The notes below the pieces were generated by a model. That model saw only the letters and a program-made list of their open reading frames with translations. It ran no database searches and had not been told where the DNA came from. A stretch of DNA of 64,000 bases, taken from NCBI GenBank assembly GCA_014607495.2, contig CP053169.1, forward strand, positions 186,001 through 250,000, written 5' to 3'. A program made the translations under genes and the position numbers. The DNA comes from Carposina sasakii. Lineage: Eukaryota; Arthropoda; Insecta; Lepidoptera; Carposinidae. Below are positions 12,935 through 27,139 of this stretch, in pieces. The stretch's first letter is position 1. Every line of letters begins with the position of its first letter.

Positions 12935-13205
12935 GGTACTCACTTTATGGCCGCGTTGTGCCGGCAGAGTAAAATTCGTACCACCCCATGTCTGCCCGTG
13001 GGTATCGTACGAGGCGGTTAAGGGTTTCGGGGAGGTGGGCAGCAGCGCCTCCCGTGTTGACAACATAGTTCAAAATACAAACTGCACTCACCAACCCGCC
13101 TGCCCAGCGTGGTGACTATGGGCAAATACCCCCCATGGCAGTCGTGTGGCGTGGCCTGGGGGAGGCCTACGTCCAGCAGTGGACTGCAATAAGCTGATGA
13201 TGTTG
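12935..13205 (+). mobile_element. family S SINE, near full length
   Basis: Runs from GTGCCGGCAGAGTA through GTATCGTACGAGGCG, GGCAGCAGCGCCTCCCGTGT and CCCAGCGTGGTGACTATGG to the tail CCAGCAGTGGACTGCAATA followed by TGATGATG. It serves as the reference copy for this family. Confidence 0.65.
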
Positions 13206-14629
13206 ATAACTCACTTTATACAAAGCGGACTTTGTAATTTCCACTTGCACTTGTAGTAAATAATACCTACCTACTTTAAACGGACACAATTAAAATGAGA
13301 ATATAACCAATATATCTGTCAAAGGCATATTGTAGAAGAACACGCCGTTTTACAAAGCGGCTACCTATGATGCGGCTACGCATTTACATTGACACATTAT
13401 ACCGCTTTAGTCGGTGTCGGGTATATGTAGGTATAGGCCATTATATAATAAAATATAACATAAAAACTACCCGACAAATCCTGATTCTTCAAAATATAAA
13501 CATATTTTCAAAGTTCTATCAGAACTACAGAAGGTGTGATATTGCAAGACTATGATATTTCAAAGCAAGCTAAGTGTGAAAAAGCAAAATTTCAAAACTA
13601 CTTACCACCTCAGCAAATAGTCACCTCCTTACTGACACCAGGTAATATTATCAGTTTCAGAGTCTAAGTTTATGTTCAGAGTTCACTTCGATCAAGTAGA
13701 TCATTGACACTTACAGAACGGACAAACGGCGCGGCAGTGATTTCACGAGTGAAACGCATCCAAACATAGCATAGGTACAAAACGCAGGTAGTATTGAAAC
13801 TAAGTGGCAATAATTTATTATTTTTACCCACAAAATATTTTTTTGGTCGGTTTATCCCGAAGGAAAGGCAAAGGGGAACTATGCCCATACAGCCATTGTC
13901 TTTGGTAAATGATTTCTGAATTTATAATGATGGATGATTATAATGATGAATGGAAACGTCGGGAAAAACCTAAAAAACAAGTGTAAAATTAGTCAAAATC
14001 AATATTAATTGCAGAAACAACTTACATGAGTCCATGAAAAGATCGTATTCCGACTCAAGTTTTACTCAGCTTATCCTTCAGGCAAATTATTATAAGAAAA
14101 TTCATTCTTCATTAGCTGGACAGATCTCGGGCAGTTTCATACATTTAAAAATTTACATAATGTCATGTGTTTTGTATGACAAACGATTTAATACTCTTAA
14201 TTGAATGACAAGGTATAGTACCTGTTCCGGTATAATGTACCTTGATTACCTTTGAAGCAGGATTGTTTTAATAGTTGAAGCGAGATATCGCTCCAGCTAG
14301 TAGCAGCATTTCGTTTTCACAATGAAAACAACCTGCCTTAAGATTTCCTAGTAACGTTTCAGAAGCTATAACTTTAAGACAACAATACAGTTTGTTTTAG
14401 TTCAGAAATTTAATTGTTGACCAGCATTAAGATAAACTTATCAAACCCTCAAATTATTTTAAAGTTTCCTTGATTTCCGAACTTTCTATCTAAGTAACAA
14501 TTAATATGCGATTTGATTTATAGTGGGTGCCTAAAACACAGCTTCGGCCTTGCTGAATAACTATTTTGAAAACTTTTGAAATATAAACTATGCTTTTAAA
14601 CTGCAAGATTACACAAATTTATTATATAC

Positions 14630-14815
14630 ATACATATAAACATAGCTGTATCCCCGAAAGGGGCTAGACAGAACTAGATTTTATATGAAATTCCACAGTC
14701 ACGTCAAGTATAGCGGCGACAGATGTAAATGATCAGTGACAAGTTGCTAGCTTATCGCCTGAGTGACTCTTACGACAGACTTATGTATTCTAGTGAAGCC
14801 CCGCACGCATCAGAC
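14630..14815 (+). mobile_element. family X repeat
   Basis: CATAGCTGTATCCCCGAAAG, GATCAGTGACAAGTTGCTAG, then TGTATTCTAGTGAAGCCCCG. Confidence 0.55.
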
Positions 14816-15169
14816 GGCTTCCGTTGGAAAGAATACTGTATTATTCTTTGGTTACATTGTGTAAAGAATAGGTGCTGAACGAAGAATGAATATGGAGATA
14901 ATATAAACAAAAACAAGCAAACCGGACTTCGTTTTGTACCTTTACCTATAAGTATAGAACGTAATATTCACGTCAATCATGGTTGTTTAGTTGTATTCAT
15001 TATTATCTATCACCTTATTAAATTAGTACAAGCGCCTGTTTAATTATTATTGCATTCCTCATAATTGAATCTTACGACATGTACGGCAAGAGATGCAGGT
15101 GATGTATTCTAGTGGAGTCCCGCATCAACACAGACAAATTTATCAATTTGAGGAAAGTACAAACGGAGT

Positions 15170-15430
15170 CATCGTCATCATCATCATCAGCCTATTGCAG
15201 TCCACTGCTGGACGTAGGCCTCCCCCAGGGCACGTAACAAGACTACCATGAGGGGTATTTGCCCATAGTCTCCACGCTGGGCAGGCGGGTTTGTATTTTG
15301 GACTATGTTGTCAACACGGGAGGCGCTACCGCCCACCTCCCGGAAACCCTTAATCGCTTCGTACGATACCCACGGGCAGACATGGGGTGGTACAAACTCT
15401 ACTCTGCCGGCACCACGCGGCAACAAAAGG
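15170..15430 (-). mobile_element. family S SINE, near full length
   Basis: Reverse-strand copy of the 12935-13205 element. A CATCATCATCAT run at 15170-15186 marks its 3' tail. Confidence 0.65.
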
Positions 15431-15469
15431 AGTACTTAGATAAATTATAACACCCTATATTACGAATTC

Positions 15470-17290
15470 CCGATATCCTACTTATATTGCAAATGTGAAT
15501 GTTCGTGAACTACATAATACCTTTAGGTAACGTAAATAAATGTGGGGTAGGTATCGAAATATCATCATAAGTATAGGTATTGAGAGCAAGCAATACTAAA
15601 TCGTGTTTATTAAATCATAGCGCATCGCAGCTAGCATACCTATTGGTCAACACACAGCCCGTTATTCCACTGCGTTTTTCATCAGCTTCGGGGAACAGCC
15701 GATGAGTTCCAGCAGAGCTACACAATGCGGCCTTTTAGGCCTGCCGATGTCGAAACTTGGAAAATTGATCAGTCCGAAATTCCGATGCGAATGAAAATGG
15801 AAAAATTCTTGCCGAAAATTAGGCTCCCCCATTCACGTCACGCCTGACAAATTGCGGGAGAAATTTTTAATTTTCATCGGCAAAGTGTTTTGACCCTGAG
15901 CGGAAAGTTTACACTCAGAATGTTGGGAAAGTGTGCTGTCATCCGCGCGGAGAGACTCACGGTCGGGGAGGATCGGGAACGAGATGGGGTTTGCACTATT
16001 TTAAAAATTATTTGTAATTATTATTTATGTGTTATTTTGTCGTAAAACCAATTTTGCAATAAAAAAAAACTAAATTTATAGGTAAACAATGTAAGAATTT
16101 AATTTTCTATTCTGTCAAGTACCTTTAATTGTTCTGACTATTAAAGTTTCTTATAGACTTCTTCTTATATATTACAGTTGTTTATTAAAATTTTTGAAAG
16201 CGTTGGGCCTAACAGAACAAGACCTAGGAAGTGTTGGATGATCTGTGTGAGAAAATATATGCGTGTTCTGGGCGTGGGTATCGAGATGATGGGTAGATGG
16301 AATGGAAAAAGAGACAATAAAAGAGGAAGAAGAAAAGACAGGGCATGAAGAAGATAACTTATCATAAATATGAAAGTGACTTTATCTGTTATATCATAAA
16401 ATAAAATGTAAGGGAAAATGAGTGCGCATTTGTCTTTAATTAAATGCTATATATTCTAAATAGCCATACACACTATACACAAAGACAAAGCCTCACATCG
16501 CGTCGTCTAGCTCAGTGACACTTTTATAGGTCACACTAGCTTTCAGAAACGTTCGTTAAAAAATAAAGTTAATTTTGTCACACATGATAATTTTGATCCA
16601 CCTTTGGGATTAAAATATTTTATACTATATACGAGCCATTGTCCTCGACTACAAAATGTAGCCAATGCCTTTCTCTGTACTCCCAAATATAAGTAGATAA
16701 GTATGCGAAATTTCAAGAAGATAAATTGAGTGCTACCAAACAAACAATCTTAGCTAGGATTGTTATTAAATTTTTGCACGCTTTTGTTTAAACTTTTTTA
16801 TCTTCCATATTTACTGTAGTGTCTTGAGTACAATTCAAATTCAAAATAATTTATTCCACATGAAAGCATTAACTACTTGTTTGTCGATGATCATTTTATA
16901 TGTTACTTTATATGTTCGCACCCCAAAATGAAATAAATATGTAAATAACTTTTCACAAACAATTATATTATCTTTATACTCCTCTATATAAACTATGATA
17001 ATTATTATCTTAAACTGTCCCCCTGTGAGAATCGATCTCATTATTATTCATGTCCTGATTTGAGAGCGTATTGCTCTTAAAGACCGACTTACCTAAGTTT
17101 CGGCGTTCCCGGGCTGTCTGACAACTTGAATGACAAAGTTTGTCCCGTCTCGCGTTTGTGCAATCTTATCCTTATATAACATTCAATGAACGTTCTCACT
17201 AATATTTGGAAGCCTTTGACATTTGTTATGTTTTATTTATAAATAGGTACCTACTGCAGAATCTAACCTACATCCTTCTCCGTACTCTGA
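15470..17290. other. no gene seen
   Basis: 15650-15990 is GC-richer and less repeat-like than its flanks (AGCTTCGGGGAACAGCC) but holds no long frame. The rest is AT-rich. Confidence 0.45.
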
Positions 17291-17294
17291 ACTA

Positions 17295-17670
17295 TACAGG
17301 ATGATTATTGGTCGTCAACGTTCCCGAAAACTACGGAATCTCCTCATAATTTTTCTCCATGGAAGCATACCTGGGAAGTGTCTGGTTTCCAAAATATTAG
17401 GGTACAAAGTTGAGTAAATAGACTGCGTTTTTCTGTATAAATGCACATTGACGCGTGTAGCAAGATTTTTTCACGAGAAATAATTAATATCTGTTTATGA
17501 AAAAAACTAGCATAAACACTGGACACTACAAATTTCGCCCGATTAAGTAATTAAATATTAAAAAAAAAAAATTACATCGTTTCCCAGCATTTTTTTTTTG
17601 GCATAAACTTACTTTATTTGATGTATAGAGTACGTACCCTTCGTTAATGGTGGCGACGAAAAAACACCGT
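17295..17670. mobile_element. family T repeat
   Basis: TACAGGATGATTATTGGTCG to the other end GACGAAAAAACACCG. The body contains CATACCTGGGAAGTGTCTGG and CATTGACGCGTGTAGCAAG. Confidence 0.55.
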
Positions 17671-18549
17671 GCAAAATATCAGAAAATTGTTTGAGTAAAT
17701 AAAGTGTGAAGTTAACACATCGACTTATTTGCATATTTATAATATTAGTTTAGTTGGGATATTATTAACTAACAGGTTCATTGTAAGGCTGTTACTAAAT
17801 TATTCTTGTTTCCCACTGCTGGGCTAAGATCCTCCCTTAGGCGACACCTGTATAGTATCATAGGAAGGGTTCGGGGTTATACCAAGCGGGTCAACTTTAA
17901 AGATCTGAAAATACAAACTTTCTCTTTTTCATAGAAGTCCTGCAGTAAATCTTACTCTGATTGAATTATCTAAATAATTGAATCAAAACCCAAAAGATGG
18001 TAAATAACATTTCTGTCAAAAGTTTCTGCAATTAATTGAACTCAATGAATACTGAAAAAGACCTCACAGCACTAAGACATACTGAATAACGTAATTTTAC
18101 CACTCAATAAATGTTATACAATTTTTTTCAATTTTATATAACTTTATCATTTCCGAGCTGAAAACCTTTTCGTTTAAATCCCCGTACCTTGTACAGTGAA
18201 CTAACGAAGTAAAACACAACTAAAAAGGAAAGCGTACGTGTTCCCATCGACTTTAGCAGTTTTCTTGCTGGAAAATCTACTATTTTCTACCAAAAACTCC
18301 TGAAAACTGGAAGTAAAATCCTAAAGTATTGCCACCAATATGTACTCTTCGATATTGGTAAGTATAGGTTATGTGTTACTCTAGGAGCCGACGGACTTTT
18401 ATATGCTACTTTAGAGACTTGGCAATTCTTAGAATTTATGAATTTTATTCGCTTTCAAAATTGGTACATGGCTAGTAATATAATATGTGTCAAAACCAGG
18501 CTTAGTTATGAGTTAAGACCACGTTATAAACTGTGTCTTTCAATTGTTT

Positions 18550-18645
18550 ACATTATATAGATACGGATGTGTTCCCGAAATGGGGTAGCCAGAACGGCAG
18601 AATCATTAGCGAGATCCCACCGCCACATTTCGCATATCTGGGACA
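18550..18645 (+). mobile_element. family X repeat, 5' part
   Basis: GGATGTGTTCCCGAAATGGG, GTAGCCAGAACGGCAG, then GAGATCCCACCGCCAC. Confidence 0.5.
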
Positions 18646-19682
18646 ATATAAATTTTTGAAAAAAAAAAAAAAGTTTCCACGAGAAGTAACCTATATTTAC
18701 TAAAATTCCATTCAAACAAGCAGAGGTCTATTAACTTAAAAAAAAAAAACTTGAATACTCTTAAAATTTAATACCAACCACACTACTTTACTCATTAGAA
18801 GTTTCTCTTGTTTTATTATTCAGCACATGAGTTCAAAACATCAAAATTCCGAAGTCGATCCGTCGGAATTAAACTTTATAGTATAAACCATCGCCATCTC
18901 TTAAGCTATAAGGAACTGTTGTTTCATTTTTGAGAAATTCCTCTGTTTGAAATTGGAAAAGTTGGGGCTTAGTGGAGACGTTAAGACTACCTATAGAACG
19001 AACCTTCATGTAATATGGATACCAAACTCCGTGAAGCTAATACTAGAGACAGCCAATGATGTTGTTATCTCTGTCTAAGAACTCTAAGTTGAATATTAAT
19101 TCATACCATATAATGGTGAACGTTGGGAAGGAGGTTTCAAATTATACATTCGTTTCTCACCTGTCAATTATCATAGATATCTGCAAAGTAACCATGTTAA
19201 AACATGACTGTACCCATTGTAGAAGCGAAACGAGCTCTAAACTGCTATAATTATATACACGAATGATAATAGGGGTGTGTTAAGCGAAAGTCTACGAAAT
19301 TCAAAAGCAGTCCTGTTCTGAGAGTTCATAATACAAACCTGGGCCCAATCGAGTGACATTGACTTCAGATAGGTATTTGCAAGTGTAGGATGCATATACA
19401 TCTACATTCATGGCCTCTGTGCGATCAGGTTCAAGCTACTTGATATCGGATAATACCGGTTTTATCCAGTATCTTAGATTTCAAACCTCGAATTCCCAGG
19501 GACTTTGAAAGTTTTCTTTGGGTGTGTTTAAAAATTCCCCCTAACGCCGGGAATATAAATCTTTTGTTTTGTTTTAGTTGTTAAGTTAATAAATACATTT
19601 TGAGTCGAGATAAATATATTGTTCTCAAGTATTGTAGGTAGGTATAAAATTATGTACGTTATACATTAGAATAGCCTCTTAA

Positions 19683-19945
19683 TGCTGCTCTGGGAGTGAA
19701 AAAAAAACGTATAATACTACAGCTGCTTCTCTTCCCGGGCATACTGTACAAGTCAGTAGAGGGACAAGAGGGTCTTGGTGTTTTGTAGGCGATGGGCTGA
19801 CCACCTGACACTACTAACCGAACTTGTACATCTCAACTATACCCTCAAAATTGGTCAGAAGTGGCACCATGTGGTTCTCTCGGCTCTTGGTGCTCTGCCT
19901 ACCCCGTAAGGGATAAAGGTGTGAATATATGTACTCATATGTATG
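19683..19945 (-). mobile_element. family Z repeat
   Basis: GCTGCTCTGGGAGTGAAAAA, GTACAAGTCAGTAGAGGGAC and GGTCAGAAGTGGCACCATGT. It is the inverted partner of 20413-20675. Confidence 0.6.
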
Positions 19946-19999
19946 TACAAATATACATTAGAATAACAACGGATGTTAACGTCATAAAATAAAAACAAG

Positions 20000-20285
20000 T
20001 TAAAATTCACATGCGTCAAATCTCTAATGTACAACTTATCAACGCAATAGAAACCAAAAGGATGATTTTTGGAATTTTTGTCTGTTTGTCTGTGCGTTTG
20101 TGCACGCTAATCTCAGAAAGGGCTGAATCGATTTCGATGCAGTGTTCAGGAATATATTGTGACAGGTCCCACTTAACATACAGGCTACTTTTTATCCCGG
20201 GAAAATGTTTTTATCCCGGATAATTTGCACATTTTGTTTTTTCTATAGTCCACGCGGACGGAGTCGCGGGCGTCCACCAGTAAAT
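20000..20285 (-). mobile_element. family Y repeat
   Basis: AAATTATCCGGGATAAAAAC in reverse and CGGACGGAGTCGCGGGCGTC at its end. It lies between the inverted family Z pair. Confidence 0.6.
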
Positions 20286-20412
20286 AAATAAATTCGTTCA
20301 GGTGAAACCACCTTGAGACAGATAAACCTATCAAGTTTAACTCATCACTACAGAAGCGAAGACCAATCCATGTAATTGTAGTTGTACGTTTTCTACAACT
20401 AAATATACTAAT

Positions 20413-20675
20413 ATACATACATACATATAATCGCGCTTTTATCCCTTACGAGGTAGGCAGAGCACCAAGGGCCGATAGGAACCACATGGTGTCACTTCTG
20501 ACCAATTTTGAGGGTATAGTTGAGATGTACAAGTTCGGTTAGTAGTGACAGGTTGTCAGCCCATCACTTACAAAACACCAAGACCCTCTTGTCCCTCTAC
20601 TGACTTGTACAGTATGCCCGGGAAGAGAAGCAGCTGTAGTATTATACTTTTTTTTTCACTCCCAGAGCAGCATAG
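20413..20675 (+). mobile_element. family Z repeat
   Basis: CTTTATCCCTTACGAGGTAG, then CACTTCTGACCAATTTTGAG, ending TTCACTCCCAGAGCAGCAT. Confidence 0.6.
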
Positions 20676-21902
20676 AAGAATAATATAATTAAATTATAAT
20701 TAAAATTCATATACAAATGATATAAAGACTGTGTAAATTATGTAATCCAAATTCACAAACATTTGCGAACAAAACATTTTGTCACAATTTGTTCAAACTT
20801 CAAAGATAAAAAGTTCAGCTCAAGGAACATCCGTTTTCTCGTAATACAAGATTTTCACAATTCAAACTTGCAACTGCCATTCAAGATGGGACTTTAAACA
20901 CTTATTACATAAGCCTTAATCTGCCACCTCCGAAAGTGCTGAAGAAATCGACTCATACCGCAAAAATAAACTTTTTAGATTAGGTCAATTCTAGAGTAAA
21001 CCTAACAAGGAGAGAATGGGAAGGAAGATAGCCTTTCCTCAGAAGATGGACGGGGATATAAGATACGAATTCGTTAGTGCAATTTAAAAGTTTTTCTTTA
21101 AAATATGAGTGAGTCGGCAGGAGAAATAAGGAAGATGGAGGAAGGAAGGAAGGAGGTATTATAGCGATGTTTGAAAATAGTGTCACCAATGATAGGCAGA
21201 ACGATAGACTCTAGTGGAATTAGTCCTATAATTATATCTCTAAGTCCTGTGGCATGACTTGATAAATAATACAACTGCAAGTTTTCTAAAATTGTGAATT
21301 TCCCTAGTTCCATTACGACATTTTGATAGTAAAGTTGGTTTGCTGGAAAAAATTAAAGAAATGCTCATCACCTTCTACATTTGTCTTGTGTGTTAAGATT
21401 GTAGTATTTATGTTGTCCCTTTGCATATATGTCGCTTATTGCGTGAAAGAGTTATAAAAATAGTTTACGACCTGTTCTCAGAACTACCCGAATATACAAA
21501 AAAAAAAACAAAAAAATCGGTCAAGCCTTTTCGGAGGAGTTTGGTAACAAACACCGCGACACGAGAATTTTATACATTAGATAAATGGCAAACAAGAATT
21601 TGATACACAGTCGGTCGCAGGTGTATGCCATCTCCTCATGTTTATTCCTTAATGGACAGACTCTTTGAATGGCAAACGTTTGTCAGAATGCAATTTAAAC
21701 TCCAAGTTTGGACGTACATCATAATTCCTGAGAGAAAACTTCCGAACATGGCTCTGACATATTTTAGATGACCTCGGTTGGGAGGTTTGTTCTTATAATG
21801 TCCTACTTATTCACGTATTATATACACATTTTTATACATATATTTGCTTTTTTAGTTAGCATATAGATTGTCTTTTACTTATGTTTAGAGGCTAGTTTAT
21901 TG

Positions 21903-22102
21903 GTGGAGCACACCGCAAGCGTATACGTGCACGTAAGCGTAGACGTACACGTATCTCTGAGTTGTAATGTATGGAACTGTATAGGCACGAGCAGACCGGA
22001 TGCGTATGCGTAGACGTAAGCATAGACATTAAGCGGTGACAGTTCCTAAACTCAGAGATACGTGTACGTCTACGCTTACGCATCCGGTGTGCTCGAGGCT
22101 TA
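21903..22102. mobile_element. foldback element rich in CGTA repeats
   Basis: The left arm (GAGCACACCGCAAGCGTATA to CACGTATCTCTGAG) pairs with the right arm (CTCAGAGATACGTG to CATCCGGTGTGCTC). The arms are internally repetitive (GCGTAGACGTA). Confidence 0.6.
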
Positions 22103-22109
22103 ACTCAGT

Positions 22110-23560
22110 GTTTGAAATTTAAACACAGTTGACCTATTAAAGTTCTTGTATCCTCTAGATCGGGTTGAGAGCCTCAAATTTTCTATATATTTTATTTTCA
22201 TACATCCTTCCTTCACCTTCATTATAAGCACATCGGCTTAGGATACTCTCTACCGACCTTGCTCTAGGATTTCTCTTATTTGATCGGCGAGGTCTTCCCC
22301 TTTTAACTCTTCCATCCAGTCTTTCCTTACACTTTCTACATCAATCTACTCTAATTCGTCAATAAATTATTATTTACCGATGAGCTAGCCATTTGTCTCT
22401 GATCTTATGTACCTGACCCCTAAACTAAACGTTGCTGTTGGATTTCCTTGGTAATCCTGCAGTTTTGGTTACATAATTTTGGAAATTCAGCCTTGTCGTA
22501 TCTATATGTATGTTTCGATGTACGTCTATCTTATTTTATAACATTTTGAAATGCCTTCAGCTGGGCGTCTCTAAGTGATTGTTTTGACTTATTCCATTAT
22601 AGTATATCCTTTTCATTAAGTAAGATTTATAGGTTTTTTCTTCATTCACTATAGCCGATGGTCCTATTTTACGACTGCACATAAACGGGGGCATAAAGGA
22701 GGGAGGAAAAGGAGATCCGTTATGTATGTAGACCTGCGACTGCCAATGCAGCGCACTATGAACAAATCAGTTGCTAATATTTTGCCTTGCTTGCAAATAG
22801 GTTGCATTCCCTTTTATAAATGATTTATCTACGAACATCGAACATTCAACTTTTGTGAACGAGTTTTAAATATAACGAATACCTAAAGTTGTTACGAAGT
22901 TAGGTGATCCTTTGAAACCCCTTGTTAGAGTGAAAATTTCGGATTTATGAATGACAAAAGTGAAAAGAAGAATGAATGGTAGAAATAGATGATTCTTTTT
23001 TCGCTATATAATGTAAGTACGTGTATGTATTTGAATGTACTGCGGCAACACTATTATATGTTATACATAGTTATTTCGCCTCTCCTTTATACTACCTTCA
23101 CGAAAGAGGGTAATTGTCTTTAGCCCTTATCTTCAACGGTATCAGCTTAAGTGCTTTCTATTCCATGCCTATGTATGTTAATAAGTTAGTGACATACCCA
23201 ACTATCAATTTTGTTCTATAACCTAAGGTTAAATCTCCAAAAAGCTCGGTAAACGATGTATAAAGGATGTGTACATGTTTATCAGCAAAATCTCAATCCC
23301 ATGACGTTTTCCCCGTAAGAGAAGAATATTTTCGTAGTCATTTTGTATTGTTTTTGTTTCAAATACTTTTAAGTTTTCCTTGGTGTTTCTTTCTCTTAAA
23401 TAACACTGCGATACAGCAGTGAATGAATGTAAAATGAACGAATGAATCATAAATGTTAGTGTCATAATGGAACCATGAACTCTTTTACAGTATAAAAGGG
23501 TACTTTAGTAGCAGGGTACTTTCAACCCTGCTTTTACTGCATCATGTACACTCTCCTACA
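22110..23560. other. no gene seen
   Basis: A family X scrap in reverse lies at 22380-22460 (GATGAGCTAGCCATTTGTC). No credible coding frame. Confidence 0.45.
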
Positions 23561-23775
23561 CTGCGTTTTTCTGCATAAATGCACATAGACGCGCGTAGCA
23601 GGATTTTTTCTCTGTATAACACTAGACACTATAAATTTCGCACGATCAAGGAATTTAAAATTTTTTTTGAAATAAAAAAATTTTTTCCCAGCATTTTTTT
23701 TGGCATAAACTTACTTTATTTCATGTATAGAATACGTACCCTTCGTTAAAGGTGGCCACAAAAAAACAGCCTGTA
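23561..23775. mobile_element. family T repeat, truncated
   Basis: Starts inside the body (CTGCGTTTTTCTGCATAAAT) and ends AAAAACAGCCTGTATA. Confidence 0.5.
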
Positions 23776-23969
23776 TATGCAATTTAAAGCAAATTGGAGA
23801 AATAAATGCGCCACTTTCCATGGACGTACTACATTATTTGGCTAATTATAGAACCCCGATTGGTAAGCCCGAAACGTTCTATGGTCTTCTATACAACCAA
23901 CTTTTGTTAGTTGAGATAGTAATTTATTTTATTCTTGATTAATAGACAGCTGAGATATTATTGCTGGAC

Positions 23970-24110
23970 AAGGTTATACATACATACATACATATAATCA
24001 CGCCTTTATCCCTTACGAGGTAGGCATACCAAGTGCATGTAGAACCACATGTGCATTTGACCAATATTCTGTAGGGTATAGTTGATGTAAATCTGACGTA
24101 AACTTTGTTA
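23970..24110 (+). mobile_element. family Z repeat fragment
   Basis: CGCCTTTATCCCTTACGAGG and TAGAACCACATGTGC, preceded by a CATA microsatellite at 23975-23995. Confidence 0.45.
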
Positions 24111-24144
24111 AGTCCCAACTATGTAATACCTAACTATACCTCTA

Positions 24145-24630
24145 TATACAGAATGTTTTTTCGTTGCTACCCTTAACGAAGGGTACGAAGGGTACTCTAT
24201 ATATCAAATAAGTAAGTTTTCAAAAATTATTTTTGGGTAACGATGTTTTTTTTGATCGGACGAAATTTTTTTTTTTGCTAGTTTTTTATAGAAATTTTAT
24301 GCCAATATGCAATTTAGAAAAGAGATGGTTTTGATCGGTCGAAATTTATAGTGGTAGAGCGTGACACGCGGAATGCAGTGTGGGTTATGCTAGAATTTTT
24401 CCATTTCTTTTTTATTTTAGAAATATATTAATTATTTCTCGTGAAAAAATCTTGCTACACGCGTCAATGTGCATTTATGTAGAAAAACGCAGTCTATTTA
24501 CTCAACTTTGGACCCTAATATTTTGGAAACCAGACACTTCCCAGGTATGCTTCCATGGAGAAAAATGATCGTGATGATGAGAAGATTCCGTTGTTTTCGG
24601 GAATGTTGACGACCAAAAATCATCCTGTAT
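24145..24630. mobile_element. family T repeat with nested SINE family 1 scraps
   Basis: Reverse-oriented copy: TTTTTTCGTTGCTACCCTTA to GACGACCAAAAATCATCC. Scraps GACACGCGGAATGCAG and TTTTTCCATTTCTTT lie in the middle. Confidence 0.5.
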
Positions 24631-25309
24631 ATATGCGAAAGTAAGTGTGTTTATTTGTTACCTCTTCACGCTTTATGTATACTCAACCATTCTTATAGAA
24701 ATTTTACAAGCATTAGTTAGGATAACATTGAAGGACATCGAGTTCATTATGTAGCTATGCAGATGAAGTCACGGGCAACAGCTAGTCCAAGATAACTGAG
24801 ATAGTATTTTTCATAAACAAAATTTGGTATACAACTGAACATAATGTAATAGGTGCCTATACCTGCCTATTTATATGTTTTCTAACAAGAAATTTTATAT
24901 CCACGATAAACAGTGGGTAATCTAATATTCATAATGATGATTGATAAATTGATCTGTTAGACCTAAATAAAAAATGGGTAATTTATCAACAATGGAATGA
25001 GGGTAAATTTTCAAGTGTCATTGTTTCGATAAATTGGAGTTGACATTATTTTATTGACAAATAACGAAATACCTATACGTGACACAACATAAAAATTATT
25101 GTATTCAGAAATCAGGATTCCTCTTTGTAAATTTTGTAAAGTTTTAATTAGACCACTGTAATTTACTGATTTTTAAAGTACGAACGTGGAGTACGATGAA
25201 TTCAGTACAACGACCCCAACCTTAATTATTTGTCTGCCATTGGCATACAGCTTGAAAGACTTACATACCTAGCTGAAGGAGATATGTTATATGAAATCAA
25301 AATCTATCT

Positions 25310-25525
25310 ACCTATATACGAGTACCTACATATAATAAAATTGTAACGGATCGATGTTTGTGTACGCTAATCTCAGAAACTGCTGAACCGATTTCGATGC
25401 AGTTTTCAGAAATATATTGTGACAGGTCCCAATTAACATATAGGCTACTTTTTATCCCGGATAATTTCGACATTTTATTTTTTCTGCAGTCCACGCGAAC
25501 GGAGTCGCGGGCGTCCACTTGTTTC
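25310..25525 (-). mobile_element. family Y repeat
   Basis: GTTTGTGTACGCTAATCTCA through CGAACGGAGTCGCGGGCGTC. Confidence 0.55.
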
Positions 25526-26294
25526 ATAATATAATTTCACAATATTTTAGAGATAAAATGAAATTGTCATCCTAAATCTCGATAAAGTTTTCAAACAAAC
25601 TGAAAAAATACACATCTGTTTCTGAACTCCAATTTTGAAACTCAATCAAAAACCTACTGAACTCCGCTACGATACTGAACTGATGAAATAAAGGCTACAC
25701 AATATGGCTGTAAAAAGTAGGTACACTGCGTATCCATCAAAACTGTCCAGAGGTCAGTTTTGAAGGTATAAATCATGTCGCGAGAAGATTAACGCAGGCC
25801 GCATCGAGCCACAGAGTAGAAAGGACAGTGGTTAAAAGATTGATTGGCACGATAATATTGATGTCTTTGCCGAAACTCCTGGATTTGAATTACATAAAGA
25901 CAAACGTTGGTGTGGTGTGTATCGATGTTTGTTTTCGAGGCATGATAATTTCTAGTTTATCTAACTAGACCTTTACATAAACAAGCATCTTTACATAATA
26001 TTGTAACAACATCGAAAATCATGCTATCTACTTAAGTATACCCACGCCCACGATACACATGCTAAAATATTATGAACAGTGCTACAGGTATTTATAAAAT
26101 CCATGTTTTTCACCTATCTTACTTTCGTTACGTAAATTCGAAGCAAATAAAAGGCTAAGATTTAAGCCCGCTGGTGTAAGTGAAAATATTAGGTAGTTTC
26201 TCTGCTTATTCATCTATGCTATGGTATATAATACAAATCATAGTCTACATCGCGCAGCGCTCAGCATGGCGTCGCGTGTGGTCGCACCCTATCT

Positions 26295-26630
26295 ATATAC
26301 ATATAATAAAAATGTAACGGATCGCTGTCTGTACATGGAAGATATATAAGAAAAAATATTATAGAATACCTTTATCAACGCAATAGTACCCATAACAATG
26401 ATTTTTTGAATTTTTGTCTGTTTGTCTCTTTGTCTGTGCGTTTGTGCACGCTAATCTCAGAAACGGCTGAACCGATTTCGATGCAGTTTTCAGGAATATA
26501 TTGTGACAGGTCCCACTTAACATATAGGCTACTTTTTATTCCGGGGAAATGTTTTTATCCCGGATAATTTCGATATTTTGTTTTTTTTTCTGTAGTCCAC
26601 GTGGACGGTGTCGCGAGCGTCCACTAGTTG
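26295..26630 (-). mobile_element. family Y repeat, near full length
   Basis: ACGGATCGCTGTCTGTACAT, TTTATCAACGCAATAGTACC, then CAGGTCCCACTTAACATATA, ending GTCGCGAGCGTCCACTAGT. Confidence 0.6.
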
Positions 26631-27139
26631 TAGAATATTGTTTTAAAATGTTCCGTTATAGGTAACTATGAAGGGAAAACCATTGAGCTGTCACCTTCCA
26701 CTTATATATCTCTTATTCTATAAGTATTATTAGATATTCGCTCAGCTCTGAAGAGGCTTCATAAGTTGGTATAATCATTTTCCTGACCTAAGAGTACGCA
26801 AATCCAGGTTTTGCTTGGACCTGTTTTGGAAGTACGCCACCGAAACATTTCTAAATTTGAATACCCGTCTCATATCTTTGGTCCATTATCCCACAATTTA
26901 TATTCAATCCATCCATCGCTAAGCCCCGAAACAACAAACAAAACTAGGCAGTATTACCGACGCGACAATAATGAATTCGAAATAATGAATCTGCAGATTG
27001 GGAACAAACAAAGCTGCGTGTTTCAGTCGATTTGCCAAAGCCGTATTAATGAGGGGTTTGTCACACCGTGGAATGTGGTCGATTGGTTATGTTATGTTTA
27101 TTTTCTTAATTACGACCAATTTGGTGTATTTGGAAGAAA

